Below are positions 9,058 to 18,218 of a DNA stretch of 64,000 bases, piece by piece (the first letter of the stretch is position 1; each line of letters opens with the position of its first letter). The stretch comes from Arthrobacter sp. Soil782 (GTDB taxonomy: Bacteria; Actinomycetota; Actinomycetes; Actinomycetales; Micrococcaceae). Under the pieces are notes generated by a model. That model was not told the DNA's origin. It searched no databases and saw nothing but the letters and a program-made list of their open reading frames with translations. The position numbers and the translations under genes were made by a program. The stretch is from assembly GCF_001428435.1 (NCBI RefSeq), contig NZ_LMSO01000007.1:1-64000 (forward strand), given 5' to 3'.

Positions 9058-10041
9058 ATGGCCGAGGGTAGGCAAGCGACCGCACCGGACGAGCTCCAGA
9101 CCACTGGACCCGGCCGGCTCATCAGCGAGTACCTCCAGCACATGCTGGTGGAGCGCGGCCTCTCCGTGAACACCCTTGCGGCCTATCGCCGCGACCTGCT
9201 GAGATACCACCGCTTCCTCACAGCAGCGGGCATCGAGTCGATGGACACCGTTACGCGCCAGCAGGTGTCCGCGTTCGCGCAGGGACTGGCCGCCGGCGAG
9301 GACGGGCAGGCGCCGCTGAGCCCCCGCTCCGCCGCCCGTACCGTTGTCGCTGTACGCGGCCTGCACCGCTTCCTCGCACTTGAAGGAACGACGACGGCGG
9401 ATCCCGCCGAGGATGTGCACCCGCCCACCGCCGGGCAGCGGCTTCCGAAGGCGATCTCCGTGGACGACGTCACCCGGATCCTCGAAGCCGTCGACACTTC
9501 CACTCCCGGCGGTCTGCGTGACCGGGCACTGCTGGAGTTTCTGTACTCGACCGGGGCACGCATCAGCGAGGCCGTAGGACTGGACGTGGATGATGTGTCG
9601 GTCGATGCAGCCCTGGATGGTCCCGCCGTCGTCCGTCTGTTCGGCAAGGGGTCCAAAGAGCGGCTGGTGCCGCTCGGCTCCTACGCGGCGCGGGCCATAG
9701 AGTCCTACCTGGTGCGGGCTCGCCCGGCGCTGGCCGCCAACGCATCCGAGAGGAACAGTGCTCCTGCACTGTTCCTCAATCTCCGCGGCGGCCGGCTGAG
9801 CAGGCAAAGTGCATGGACCATCCTAAAAGCCGCTGCGGAGCGCGCCAAAGTAGCCGGGGAAGTGTCACCCCATACCCTTCGCCACTCCTTCGCCACCCAC
9901 CTGCTGCAGGGAGGCGCCGACGTCCGGGTTGTCCAGGAGCTCCTGGGACATGCGTCCGTCACGACAACCCAGGTGTACACGCTGGTCACCGCGGACACGC
10001 TGCGCGAAATTTATGCGGCAGCCCACCCGCGCGCGCTTTAA
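9058..10041 (+). CDS. xerD: Tyrosine recombinase XerD
   Basis: 327 residues. Residues about 20-110 are the SAM-like core-binding domain (EYLQHMLVERGLSVNTLAAY). The catalytic domain carries the expected residues: Arg in STGARISEAV, Lys in FGKGSKERLVPLG, His-x-x-Arg in HTLRHSFATHLL, His in LLGHASVTTTQ and Tyr in VYT. It resolves chromosome dimers at dif with XerC. Position after pyrG and Nudix supports XerD over XerC. It is the last gene before the sequence departs from conserved gene order. Confidence 0.93.
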   Translation: MAEGRQATAPDELQTTGPGRLISEYLQHMLVERGLSVNTLAAYRRDLLRYHRFLTAAGIESMDTVTRQQVSAFAQGLAAGEDGQAPLSPRSAARTVVAVRGLHRFLALEGTTTADPAEDVHPPTAGQRLPKAISVDDVTRILEAVDTSTPGGLRDRALLEFLYSTGARISEAVGLDVDDVSVDAALDGPAVVRLFGKGSKERLVPLGSYAARAIESYLVRARPALAANASERNSAPALFLNLRGGRLSRQSAWTILKAAAERAKVAGEVSPHTLRHSFATHLLQGGADVRVVQELLGHASVTTTQVYTLVTADTLREIYAAAHPRAL

Positions 10042-10140
10042 TTGGTATCTGCCTGACAGATAATTGACAGTGCCTGTAACCCCGGAAGGCGTGTCGGAAA
10101 CTATAGGTGTATGGACAGGACACATACACCAGGGGGGACA

Positions 10141-10647
10141 GTGTTGCAGCGATACGATGACGTTTTCGCGGCGTTACACAGAGAACACCGCGACCGCGTG
10201 TTTTCCTTCATACACCGGCGGGTGAGCAGCAGGGAAGCAGCCGAGGAACTCACCAACGACGTGTTCCGTATCGCCTGGCAGCGGAACCCGCAAGCCTCAG
10301 ACGTCACGCCGGCGTGGCTTCTCACCGTCGCCCGCAACGTCATCGGCAATGAATACCGCCGCCGTGAGCGGGCCGAGCATCTCATGCAACGGGTACGGGA
10401 CTCGGTTGTTCTTGCCGCCCGGGCCGGAAACGGAGCGGGGCAGCAGGCGGTAGCCGATTCACTGCTGCGGCTCCGGGAGAAGGAACGGGAAGTTCTACTC
10501 CTCGCCTATTGGGATGACCTGTCCACCACAGAGATCAGTGAGGTGCTGGGGTGTAGTCCCTCCGCAGCCAAGGTGCGCCTGCACCGTGCCCGCGCCGCAT
10601 TCGCACAGATGATGCCTGCCGCTCTCATGGCAGAAGAAGGAGCCTGA
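10141..10647 (+). CDS. ECF-type RNA polymerase sigma factor
   Basis: About 168 residues. Region 2 covers VFSFIHRRVSSREAAEELTN and VFRIAWQR. Region 4 is YWDDLSTTEISEVLGCSPSA with KVRLHRARAAF as the helix-turn-helix. The start is probably GTG 10141 or TTG 10144, which follow a run of six G (10132-10137); ATG 10111 further upstream lacks a usable ribosome site. The next gene starts 1 nt after its stop and encodes a membrane protein, the usual arrangement for a sigma factor and a membrane-held regulator. The signal and regulon are unknown. Confidence 0.88.
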   Translation: MLQRYDDVFAALHREHRDRVFSFIHRRVSSREAAEELTNDVFRIAWQRNPQASDVTPAWLLTVARNVIGNEYRRRERAEHLMQRVRDSVVLAARAGNGAGQQAVADSLLRLREKEREVLLLAYWDDLSTTEISEVLGCSPSAAKVRLHRARAAFAQMMPAALMAEEGA

Positions 10648-10648
10648 A

Positions 10649-12028
10649 ATGGACCGCATAGAGAACCTGATCCGGGGCCTCGACCCCGTGCGCGCCGAAC
10701 GGGAATCCTCCGATTCACCCACCGAGATTATCGCTCTTCCGGCCGGGAACGGCCAGCAGGAACCTGGAGTTGCCATGAACACCGAACCTATCGACAGCTT
10801 GCATATCGTCGGCCGCGAAACCGGTAATGACGGGAACGACGCCTTCAGCGATGACCGTCCCGTCGTCGTCCCCCTGCGGCGCCGCCGCAGGACAGCAATG
10901 ATTCTCGCCGGTGCTGCCGCGGCAGCAGTGGTGGCAGGCGCCGTCGTCGTCGGCGGTTCCCTGGGTGCTGAGTCGCCCCTGCCTGCGGGAACAACGGACC
11001 CCGCGCCATCGGTTGAACCGACCCAGCAAGGAACGGCCGATCCGTCGCCGTCAGCTGAACCGACCGCGGAACCGACTCCGGAACCAAGTGTCGAGCCGAG
11101 CGGGGTGCCGACAGGTCCTCCGGCGGACGAGGGTTGCCGCGTGCAGGACGTCGACCGCGTCATGGAACAGGGGAGTGACTTCATGAGCCTGACCCCCTTC
11201 GCGGCTGATCCCAGCCATTATGCGGTAGTTGGTTGCACCGATGAGTGGATGGCGATGGAACTGACGGACGCGGGCTTTGAGGCCAACCCGCAGGACGGCG
11301 GCAACGCCTGGTACTACGTCGCTCGACGGGTGGATGGCCAATGGCTGGTTGAAACTGCCGGCTACAGCGCGCTCACGAAGTGGGAGTTCCTCCCCGTCGT
11401 GGACGGCCGTACGCCGCAGGAAATGATGGACCAGCAGTTCATCGACGTCGGCATTCCCGTGGAACTGCGCCCGGAGCTCGTGGGGGACGCGCCGGGTGCA
11501 CCAGAAACGCGTGAGACCCACGAATTGACGGAACTTGGGGTCGTGTTCGACACCCGGAGTGACTGGGATGTCGTACCCGCCTCACAGGGAGTGGACCTGG
11601 TGAATGCCGAAGTCACAAAGGTTGCCAATCTGCAGCACTCGAACGCGAGCGGCCTCGGCGGCGTGTGTTCCCAGGCCCCGGTGCCGTGGCAGGAACTTGG
11701 AGCGGTCCCCGTTTCCGTCACTGTTCCCGGGGGTTCAGAGGTGCCGGCCCGCTTCACGCTTCGGATTTTCGAGGGAAATCCGCTGATAGCGGCCCCGTCG
11801 CTGATCGGCGCAGACCAGCCTGCATCCGGAGAATCCTGCATGCTCTACAACGTGATCAGTGGACCGGGAACCGGTCTGCTGGCGCTGACAACCACCTTCG
11901 CGATGTCACCGTACGAACAGGGAGGTGCGCTTGAGTTCAGCTCGATGGCTGAAGCGGAAGCCTACGCCCAGTCGGAAGAGTTCGCCCAGCTCGCCGAAAT
12001 CGCTGACTCAATCACCGTCACCGACTAA
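10649..12028 (+). CDS. Single-pass membrane protein, putative partner (anti-sigma-like) of the ECF sigma factor
   Basis: 459 residues. Residues 1-76 are cytosolic and an RRRRR stop-transfer cluster lies near 77-81. One transmembrane helix spans about 83-105 (alanine/valine-rich), followed by a Pro/Glu/Ser-rich linker (SAEPTAEPTPEPSVEPSG) and about 310 extracytoplasmic residues. No zinc-binding HxxxCxxC anti-sigma motif is visible, so the regulatory role rests on gene order and topology. The extracytoplasmic part has several lone cysteines and no domain I recognise. ATG 10649 follows AGAAGGAG and lies 1 nt from the sigma-factor stop. Confidence 0.78.
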   Translation: MDRIENLIRGLDPVRAERESSDSPTEIIALPAGNGQQEPGVAMNTEPIDSLHIVGRETGNDGNDAFSDDRPVVVPLRRRRRTAMILAGAAAAAVVAGAVVVGGSLGAESPLPAGTTDPAPSVEPTQQGTADPSPSAEPTAEPTPEPSVEPSGVPTGPPADEGCRVQDVDRVMEQGSDFMSLTPFAADPSHYAVVGCTDEWMAMELTDAGFEANPQDGGNAWYYVARRVDGQWLVETAGYSALTKWEFLPVVDGRTPQEMMDQQFIDVGIPVELRPELVGDAPGAPETRETHELTELGVVFDTRSDWDVVPASQGVDLVNAEVTKVANLQHSNASGLGGVCSQAPVPWQELGAVPVSVTVPGGSEVPARFTLRIFEGNPLIAAPSLIGADQPASGESCMLYNVISGPGTGLLALTTTFAMSPYEQGGALEFSSMAEAEAYAQSEEFAQLAEIADSITVTD

Positions 12029-12047
12029 GTCGCATTCCAGACCGCTG

Positions 12048-12089
12048 ACGCCCTGCTTCCTCGTCCGTCCGGACCCGGAAGCAGGGCGT
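12048..12089. terminator. Bidirectional hairpin between convergent genes
   Basis: A 13-bp perfect stem (12048-12060 with 12077-12089, ACGCCCTGCTTCC and its complement) with a 16-nt loop sits between the stop of the membrane protein and the stop of the opposing channel gene. TTTGTT follows on the + strand. It could serve both converging transcripts. Confidence 0.8.
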
Positions 12090-12096
12090 TTGTTCG

Positions 12097-12582
12097 TCAC
12101 GTTCCTTCGCGGTAGGGATACCGGTGGTCACTGGCGTAGGACCGGAAGATTTCCTGTGTTGATTCGCCGTCCTGCGTAAACTCTTCCTTGAGGAACGCCG
12201 CAAGGGGGTCGGTAGCAATGACGTCTCCGTATCCCAGGGTCGTCAGGGTCACCATGGAAATGTAGAAGGCCTCAGCGGCGTCACCGTAACGGGAAGGATC
12301 GAGGCCAGGAGAGTAGGTGAAGCCCTGGGGTACGTGAGGATAGAGCATCAGCGCCCAGCCGAGCGCCTGCAGGGCAGCCCAGAAAACGATCACGCAGACG
12401 AGCGCGAGCGGCCCGGCAATTCCGGCGCCCTTGTCTCCCAGGCGCCGCATGATCCTCCAGACGGCCGCCACGCACAATCTGCTGAGGCGCCCGCGGCCGC
12501 TGGGGTGAAGAAGCGTGTGAAACACCTCGATCAGCCCCAGCAGGATCACCAAAGCACCGAGGACGGACAGCAGCAACGGCAC
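12097..12582 (-). CDS. Two-TM potassium-channel-like protein lacking the inner helix (probably truncated)
   Basis: 161 residues from a GTG with AGGAG 6 nt upstream. Visible features: a first hydrophobic helix (PLLLSVLGALVILLGLIEVF), a second (GPLALVCVIVFWAALQALGW), then a pore loop and canonical selectivity filter, MVTLTTLGYGDV. Normal channels then have an inner (pore-lining) helix. Here the chain instead ends with about 35 polar residues (KEEFTQDGESTQEIFRSYAS and on). The other two frames downstream do not restore a hydrophobic helix, so a simple frameshift does not explain it. It may be a decaying gene or a subunit needing a partner. It is divergent to the next gene. Confidence 0.7.
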   Translation of the reverse strand: MPLLLSVLGALVILLGLIEVFHTLLHPSGRGRLSRLCVAAVWRIMRRLGDKGAGIAGPLALVCVIVFWAALQALGWALMLYPHVPQGFTYSPGLDPSRYGDAAEAFYISMVTLTTLGYGDVIATDPLAAFLKEEFTQDGESTQEIFRSYASDHRYPYREGT

Positions 12583-12661
12583 AACGCTCTCCTGACTGGT
12601 CGGGGGTCGTCGGTCGGAGCAGTCTAACCGGTTCAGCATCCCGTCGTGGAAAGATGGGCGA

Positions 12662-13393
12662 GTGAACGACTCGCACCAATTCTCTTCCGAACCGCCCACT
12701 CCGGGAGACAGCCTGACCGCCGCCGAAATGCTCGCCCGCCGCCTGGATCGGCCGATGGGTGTGCTCGGGTTGGTCTTCCTCTTCGTGGTCTTGGGCCAGC
12801 TCCTCGCTACCAACCCGACCCTGGTGTTGGCACTGAGCATCGCGGGCTGGGTCTTCTGGGCAGTGTTTGTCGCCGAATTCTTTCTGCGTGCCTACATCGC
12901 AGGGTTCAGCAAGGCGTTCTGGAAGAAGAACTGGTGGCAGGTGATCTTCCTGCTGGTGCCGTTCCTCCGGTTCTTCCGTGCGCTGCAGGCGGTGCGCCTG
13001 TTGCGGCTGACACGAGTGGCACGGGTGGGAGGAATTCTCTCCGCAGGGATCCGGGGTTCGCGCTCGGCTGGAAGGCTGCTCTCCAGCCGGATTGGCTGGA
13101 TGGTCGCCGTGACCGCCGTCGTCATCCTGGCGACGAGCCAGCTTTTCTATGCGACCGGAACCCACTCGAATTACGGCGAGGCGCTGTTCGAAAGCGCGAT
13201 GGCCACGATCACCGGCAGTGGAATCACACCGGAGACGGGCTTCGCCCGCGTGATGCAGGTTGTGCTCGCCGTTTATTCGATTGGTGTCTTCGCTACGCTG
13301 GCGGGTTCGCTGGGCGCATTCTTTCTTCGCGAGGATGACCGGCGGCGGACCACACCGGACGGCGGTATCAACCCTGGAATCGGCCGCGACTAA
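12662..13393 (+). CDS. Ion-channel-family protein with voltage-sensor-like region and atypical filter
   Basis: 243 residues. Hydrophobic helices at about 33-55 and 58-80 precede a basic S4-like helix with arginines every three positions (FRALQAVRLLRLTRVARV). Two further helices flank a pore-like loop. The loop reads MATITGSGITPETG where a potassium channel would have TVGYGD, so selectivity is uncertain. Length and layout fit the ion_trans family. The start GTG 12662 has only a weak purine-rich stretch upstream. It is divergent from the truncated channel gene, about 79 bp apart. Confidence 0.72.
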   Translation: MNDSHQFSSEPPTPGDSLTAAEMLARRLDRPMGVLGLVFLFVVLGQLLATNPTLVLALSIAGWVFWAVFVAEFFLRAYIAGFSKAFWKKNWWQVIFLLVPFLRFFRALQAVRLLRLTRVARVGGILSAGIRGSRSAGRLLSSRIGWMVAVTAVVILATSQLFYATGTHSNYGEALFESAMATITGSGITPETGFARVMQVVLAVYSIGVFATLAGSLGAFFLREDDRRRTTPDGGINPGIGRD

Positions 13394-13404
13394 ACTTGGC
13401 TCGC

Positions 13405-13881
13405 ATGACCCCCCGACGCGTTGCGCTCTGTTTTCTGTTCCGGCACACGAAGGCCGGCCGCGAAGTGCTGCTCGGAATGAAGCGCTCCGGATTCGGAACG
13501 GGCCGGATCGTTGCGCTTGGCGGCGGGATCGAACCCGGTGAAACTGCGGGAGAAGCAGCGGCCCGGGAGGTTCAGGAGGAATCCGGGATAGTCGTTGACG
13601 TGGCGGATCTCCTGGAGCTCGGTCCGGTGCGGTGGCGCTTTCCGGTCAAGCCCGTACTGGACATGGACGCAGTGGTCTTTTCGGCCGACCGCTTCAGCGG
13701 TGAGCCGGCCCTCACAGATGAGATCGATCCCTGCTGGTACCCCGTTGGGCAGGTGCCCTGGGACGGCATGTGGGAGGACGCCAGGCACTGGCTCGGTCAC
13801 GTATTGCGCAGCCAGCGCCTGGACGTCACCGTCACCCTCAATAGCGACAATGAGACGGTGCGGACAGCGGACTTCGCCTAG
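13405..13881 (+). CDS. Nudix hydrolase, 8-oxo-dGTP/purine nucleotide diphosphatase type
   Basis: 158 residues. The Nudix box is complete: GGGIEPGETAGEAAAREVQE followed by ESGI. The N-terminal CFLFRHTKAGREVLLGMKRS, the GFGTGRI element and the C-terminal EIDPCWYPVGQVPWDGMW resemble MTH1/MutT enzymes that hydrolyse oxidised purine nucleotides. No ribosome site precedes ATG 13405. Instead TAAACT (13391-13396) lies 8 nt upstream, so the mRNA may be leaderless. It converges on prpC. Confidence 0.85.
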   Translation: MTPRRVALCFLFRHTKAGREVLLGMKRSGFGTGRIVALGGGIEPGETAGEAAAREVQEESGIVVDVADLLELGPVRWRFPVKPVLDMDAVVFSADRFSGEPALTDEIDPCWYPVGQVPWDGMWEDARHWLGHVLRSQRLDVTVTLNSDNETVRTADFA

Positions 13882-13908
13882 TCCCCGGCGGACAGGTCCG
13901 GTCCGCGG

Positions 13909-15048
13909 TCAGGAAAGGTGACGTTCCTCCGGACCGTTGTACGCAGCCAGCGGCCGGATCAGTGAGTTCGCTGCGCGCTGCTCCATCACGTGGGCAGTCC
14001 ACCCGGTGATCCGGGCGGCAATGAAGAGCGGGGTGAACATCTCGGTATCGAAACCCATGAGGTGGTAGACGGGACCGCCGGGGTAGTCGAGGTTCGGCTT
14101 GATTCCCTTGGCCTCCTGCATGGCTGTTTCCAGGCCCTCATACAGACCGAGGATTTCCGGCCGCCCGTAGTGCTTGATCATGCCGTCGAGGGCCGCTTTC
14201 ATGGTGGGTACCCGGGAATCACCGTTCTTGTAGACGCGGTGGCCGAAGCCCATGATCTTCTTCTTCTGGGCCAGGGCCTCGTCCATCCATGCCTTGGCCC
14301 GGGCGGTCGCTTCCTCTACGGACTCCTCTTCGCGGATGCCGATTTCCTCGAAGGTATGCATGACGGCCTCGTTGGCACCGCCGTGCAGCGGACCCTTGAG
14401 CGCTCCGATAGCCCCGGTCACCGCGGAGTGAAGATCGGCCAACGTGGAGGTGATGACGCGGGCGGTGAACGTTGAGGCGTTGAAGGAGTGCTCTGCATAC
14501 AGGATCATCGAGATATTGAAGGCCTCGACCACCTCCGGTGCCGCCTCCTCGCCGAAGGTCATCCACAGGAAGTTCGCGGAGTAATCCAGATCGTCACGGG
14601 GTTCCACCGGCTCCAGCCCGCGGCGGCGCCGCTGGTCGTAGGCAACGACTGCGGGGAAGGCAGCAAACAGCTCCACCGCTTTCTCCAGTTCGGCCTCCGG
14701 AGATGAATCCTCTGCCTTCGGGTGGTTCGCTCCGATCACCGATACAGCGGTACGGCTGACGTCCATCGGGTGGCAGCTGAGCGGCAGCAGGTCGATGGCG
14801 GCCCTTATGTTGTCCGCGAGCGTACGGGCTGAGCGTTCCGCGGAGTGGAATTCACGGGCTTCCGCTTCGGTCGGGAGCTCGCCGTGCCAGAGCAGCCAGG
14901 CGACGTCCTCGAAGTTCACCGCGGCCGCAAGCTCCTGAACCGGGTACCCCCGGTAGAGCAGCGAATTGGACTCGGGGTTCACCTTCGAAATTGCGGTGGT
15001 GTCCGCGGTGACGCCGGCGAGGCCCTTGTAGATCTGCGGTTCGGTCAT
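13909..15048 (-). CDS. prpC: 2-methylcitrate synthase
   Basis: 379 residues, citrate synthase fold. Key segments are LHGGANEAVMHTFEEIG and MGFGHRVYKNGDSRV (catalytic histidines) and the C-terminal MFTPLFIAARITGWTAHVME. It condenses propionyl-CoA and oxaloacetate to 2-methylcitrate. The short length and direct linkage to prpB and prpD favour 2-methylcitrate over housekeeping citrate synthase, although such enzymes often accept acetyl-CoA as well. It is last in the gntR-prpD-prpB-prpC operon, 45 bp after prpB. Confidence 0.93.
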   Translation of the reverse strand: MTEPQIYKGLAGVTADTTAISKVNPESNSLLYRGYPVQELAAAVNFEDVAWLLWHGELPTEAEAREFHSAERSARTLADNIRAAIDLLPLSCHPMDVSRTAVSVIGANHPKAEDSSPEAELEKAVELFAAFPAVVAYDQRRRRGLEPVEPRDDLDYSANFLWMTFGEEAAPEVVEAFNISMILYAEHSFNASTFTARVITSTLADLHSAVTGAIGALKGPLHGGANEAVMHTFEEIGIREEESVEEATARAKAWMDEALAQKKKIMGFGHRVYKNGDSRVPTMKAALDGMIKHYGRPEILGLYEGLETAMQEAKGIKPNLDYPGGPVYHLMGFDTEMFTPLFIAARITGWTAHVMEQRAANSLIRPLAAYNGPEERHLS

Positions 15049-15093
15049 GCCTTGACTCCTTCGTCTGTAAGTGGTGGGTGCGCTGGGCCCGGC

Positions 15094-15999
15094 TTAGCGT
15101 CCGCCGGGGACCTGGAAGTTGAACACTGAGGTATCGAACTGGTTGTACGCTTCGTAGTCGACGAGCTCGTAGAGTCTGGCGCGGGTCTGCATGGAAGTAA
15201 CAGCGCCCTGCTGGGTGCCGTCGGCCTTGATCGTTTCCAGCGTACGCTCCGCCGCGCCCATGGCACTACGCAGCAGCGTCACTGGATAGATGACCATGTT
15301 GACACCCACGGATTCGAGGTCCGTGATCGAGAAGAGTTCACTCTTTCCGAACTCGGTCATATTCGCGAGGATCGGTACATCGACCGCATTGCGGATCGCC
15401 TCAAACTCGATCAGATCCCGCATCGCCTCCGGAAAAATGGCGTCCGCACCGGCGTCAACAAGAGCCTTCGCCCGCTCCTGGGCTGCCTGCAACGTATCGG
15501 TGCCGCGAATATCAGTCCTGGCCATCACAAGGAAGTTGGGATCGCGGCGACCATCGGCAGCGGCGCGGATTCGCTTCACGGCAGTGTCAGTGTCCACAAC
15601 GTTCTTGCCGTCCAGATGGCCGCACCGCTTCGGATTGAACTGATCCTCGATGTGGCAGCCGGCCAGGCCCGCGTTCTCCAGCTCCTGCACCGTCCTGGCG
15701 ACGTTCATCGGTTCGCCGAAACCGGTGTCCGCGTCCACCAGCGAAGGGAGGTCCGTCATACGCGCTATCTGGCCGGCGCGCGTGGCAACTTCGGTCAGGG
15801 TCGTGAGCCCGATATCGGGCAAGCCAAGGTCATTGGCGAGAACAGCTCCGGAGATATAGACGCCATCGAACCCCTTGTCCTCGATCAGGCGGGCGGACAG
15901 GGGGTTGAAGGCTCCGGGGAACTGCTGGATGCGGCCGGAGGTCAGGCTTGCGCACAGCACTTCGCGCTTTTTCTCCGGTGTAATGGAGGAGTACAGCAC
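15094..15999 (-). CDS. prpB: 2-methylisocitrate lyase
   Basis: 301 residues of the PEP mutase/isocitrate lyase superfamily. The catalytic loop motif KRCGHLDGK is present, with VDADTGFGEP and ARTDIRGTD for magnesium and substrate binding. It splits 2-methylisocitrate into succinate and pyruvate, the last step of the 2-methylcitrate cycle. It starts directly after the prpD stop. Confidence 0.94.
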   Translation of the reverse strand: MLYSSITPEKKREVLCASLTSGRIQQFPGAFNPLSARLIEDKGFDGVYISGAVLANDLGLPDIGLTTLTEVATRAGQIARMTDLPSLVDADTGFGEPMNVARTVQELENAGLAGCHIEDQFNPKRCGHLDGKNVVDTDTAVKRIRAAADGRRDPNFLVMARTDIRGTDTLQAAQERAKALVDAGADAIFPEAMRDLIEFEAIRNAVDVPILANMTEFGKSELFSITDLESVGVNMVIYPVTLLRSAMGAAERTLETIKADGTQQGAVTSMQTRARLYELVDYEAYNQFDTSVFNFQVPGGR

Positions 16000-17517
16000 T
16001 TAGAACAGCCCCTTCGGTGCTTGTGCGGAAAGGACGCCGACGGCGGCAGTCAGGTTCAGCTGATCCAGCTCACCGGACGCAAGCAGCGGCAGCCGCTGGA
16101 CAGCGTCGAGGAAGCGGTCGACCTCCGCGTCGTCCACGATTCCGTTTGCGAGGGTGCGGAGTTTGCCGATGTACTGCTCGCGGGCGAAGGGGCGGGCACC
16201 CAGCGGGTGGGCATCAGCGACGGCAATCTCATCAGTAATGACGGTTCCGTCGGTGAGAGTGATCTCCACCCTTCCGCCGAACGCCTTCTCGCTGATGTCC
16301 AGTGAGTGGTAGCGCCGGGTCCATTCAGCGTCCTCCACCGTGGTGACTTTTCGCCAGAGTTCGACCGTGTCGGCGCGGGAAGCGCGTTCGGGAGTGTAGG
16401 AGTCGACGTGGTGCCAGCGCCCGTCCTGCAGTGCAACGGTGAAGATGTAGGGGATCGAGTGGTCGAGCGTCTCACGGGACGCCGTTGGGTCGTACTTTTG
16501 CGGGTCATTCGCGCCCGAGCCGATCACGTAGTGGGTGTGGTGCGAGGTGTGGATCCGGACGGCCTCAACCTTCTGCGGGTCGGTGACGTCTGGATGTGCG
16601 CTATGGAGCCTGCGTGCCAGGTCAATCCACGCCTGCGCCTGGTACTCGGCGGAGTGCTCCTTCGTGTACGTGTCCAGGATTGCCCGCTTCGATTCGCCCT
16701 GGGTGGGCAGCGGAACCTCATAGCGGGCGTCGGGGCCGTCGAGCATCCACGCGATCACGCCGTCCTCACCCTCGTAAATCGGTGTGGGGGAGGTCTGCCC
16801 GCGCATGGCCCGGTCCACGGCTTCCACGGCCATCTTGCCCGCGAAGGCCGGCGCGTGGGCCTTCCACGTCGAAATTTCGCCCTTGCGTGACTGGCGCGTT
16901 GCCGTCGTCGTATGCAGCGCCTGCCCGACCGACTGGAAGATCGTCTCGACGTCGAGGCCGAGGAGGGTCCCGATCCCTGCAGCCGCGGACGGACCGAGAT
17001 GCGCAACGTGGTCGATCTTGTGCTTGTGCAGGCAGATCGCCTTCACCAGGTCCACCTGGATCTCGTAGCCGGTGGCGATGCCGCGCAGGAGGTCCGCCCC
17101 GCTTGCCCCCGTGTGCTGGGCGACGGCGAGGATCGGCGGGACGTTGTCTCCCGGATGGGAGTAGTCCGCGGCGAGGAAGGTGTCGTGATAGTCGAGTTCG
17201 CGTACGGCGACCCCGTTGGCCCAGGCGGCCCACTCAGGCGAAGATTTCCCGTCAATCCCGAAAACCGTTGCGCCGCGTCCGTTGGCCGAGAGGGGGTGGC
17301 TCAGCGCCTGGGCGCGGGCAGCCACGATCGGTGCGCGGGAGAGGGACGCAACGGCGACGGACGCGTTGTCGATGATGCGGTTGATCACCATGTCGGTCAC
17401 GTCGTCGTCGACTCCGACGGGATCGGCAGCCACCTCGGCGATTTTCCAGGCCAGCTGGCCGCTTCGGGGCAGGTTTTCCTCGCTGCGGTGCACTCGGACG
17501 GGGTGTAGCTCAACCAT
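16000..17517 (-). CDS. prpD: 2-methylcitrate dehydratase (MmgE/PrpD family)
   Basis: 505 residues starting [20 protein letters not shown]. MmgE/PrpD features include [36 protein letters not shown] with DYHDTF, and the [15 protein letters not shown] segment. It dehydrates 2-methylcitrate to 2-methylaconitate. The ATG lies inside the end of gntR (8-bp overlap), implying translational coupling to the regulator. AGAGGA precedes it. The longer in-frame extension upstream is gntR sequence in another frame and was not used. Confidence 0.93.
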   Translation of the reverse strand: MVELHPVRVHRSEENLPRSGQLAWKIAEVAADPVGVDDDVTDMVINRIIDNASVAVASLSRAPIVAARAQALSHPLSANGRGATVFGIDGKSSPEWAAWANGVAVRELDYHDTFLAADYSHPGDNVPPILAVAQHTGASGADLLRGIATGYEIQVDLVKAICLHKHKIDHVAHLGPSAAAGIGTLLGLDVETIFQSVGQALHTTTATRQSRKGEISTWKAHAPAFAGKMAVEAVDRAMRGQTSPTPIYEGEDGVIAWMLDGPDARYEVPLPTQGESKRAILDTYTKEHSAEYQAQAWIDLARRLHSAHPDVTDPQKVEAVRIHTSHHTHYVIGSGANDPQKYDPTASRETLDHSIPYIFTVALQDGRWHHVDSYTPERASRADTVELWRKVTTVEDAEWTRRYHSLDISEKAFGGRVEITLTDGTVITDEIAVADAHPLGARPFAREQYIGKLRTLANGIVDDAEVDRFLDAVQRLPLLASGELDQLNLTAAVGVLSAQAPKGLF

Positions 17518-18187
17518 GTGGTGTTTCCTCTCGGACGGTTTTCGCGGTGCTGTCTGTTCGGGCGGCCAGCAGGTACTGCAGGCTGTTGTGGAGATGGACC
17601 TTGGTGGATGCGACGGCCAGGTCGGTGTTGGCCTGGGCAATGGACCGGGCTATCTGCGCATGTTCGGACGCGGAGGCAGTCAGGCGTGCAACATCGTCCT
17701 GGGCGAGCCGGCGCACGCGGCTCAGGTGAGTGCGCAAGTGCCGCTGGGCCTGAAGGAGGTAGGGGTTAGCGGCCGCTGCATCAATTGCGGCGTCGAGCTC
17801 GGCGACCAGCTTGTAGTACTCGCGCTGCTCACCGTCAGACTCCTCAATCAGTGAGGACGCCGATTCGAACCGGCGGGTCAGTTCCTGGAACGTGCTTTGT
17901 TCCCCGCGCGTCGCAGCGAGGGCAGCCGCCGTGCAGTCCAGGGAGATACGGACATCAAACAGCCCGGTGATCTTCTCAAGGGACACCTCACTGACGATGA
18001 CGCCGCGTCCCGGCTGAGGAGCCGTCAATCCTTCGGCCGTCAACCGTGACAGGGCCTCCCGCAGCGGTGTTCGGGAGACACCGAGCCGGGCTGACTGCTC
18101 GACTTCCGCCAGTACGGTGCCCGGCCCCAGCCGCCACTCGATGATGTCAGCGCGCAGAGCCTGATAGGCGCGGTCACTGGCCCGCAT
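17510..18187 (-). CDS. GntR-family (FCD domain) regulator of the prp operon
   Basis: About 225 residues. The N-terminal winged helix-turn-helix is [20 protein letters not shown] followed by [20 protein letters not shown]. Residues about 80-220 are an all-helical FCD ligand domain (including [10 protein letters not shown]). ATG 18187 is chosen because GGAG lies 7 nt upstream and both TGTATACA palindromes then fall outside the gene. It is the first gene of the prp operon. The effector is unknown; a 2-methylcitrate-cycle intermediate is the natural guess. Confidence 0.9.
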   Translation of the reverse strand: MRASDRAYQALRADIIEWRLGPGTVLAEVEQSARLGVSRTPLREALSRLTAEGLTAPQPGRGVIVSEVSLEKITGLFDVRISLDCTAAALAATRGEQSTFQELTRRFESASSLIEESDGEQREYYKLVAELDAAIDAAAANPYLLQAQRHLRTHLSRVRRLAQDDVARLTASASEHAQIARSIAQANTDLAVASTKVHLHNSLQYLLAARTDSTAKTVREETPHG

Positions 18188-18218
18188 CTGCCTGCTCCAT
18201 CGCCCGTACCACTGCTCC

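Noticed and set aside
12097-12200. Frameshift explaining the missing inner helix of the channel-like protein
   Set aside because: I read the other minus-strand frames down to the terminator and none encodes a hydrophobic helix.
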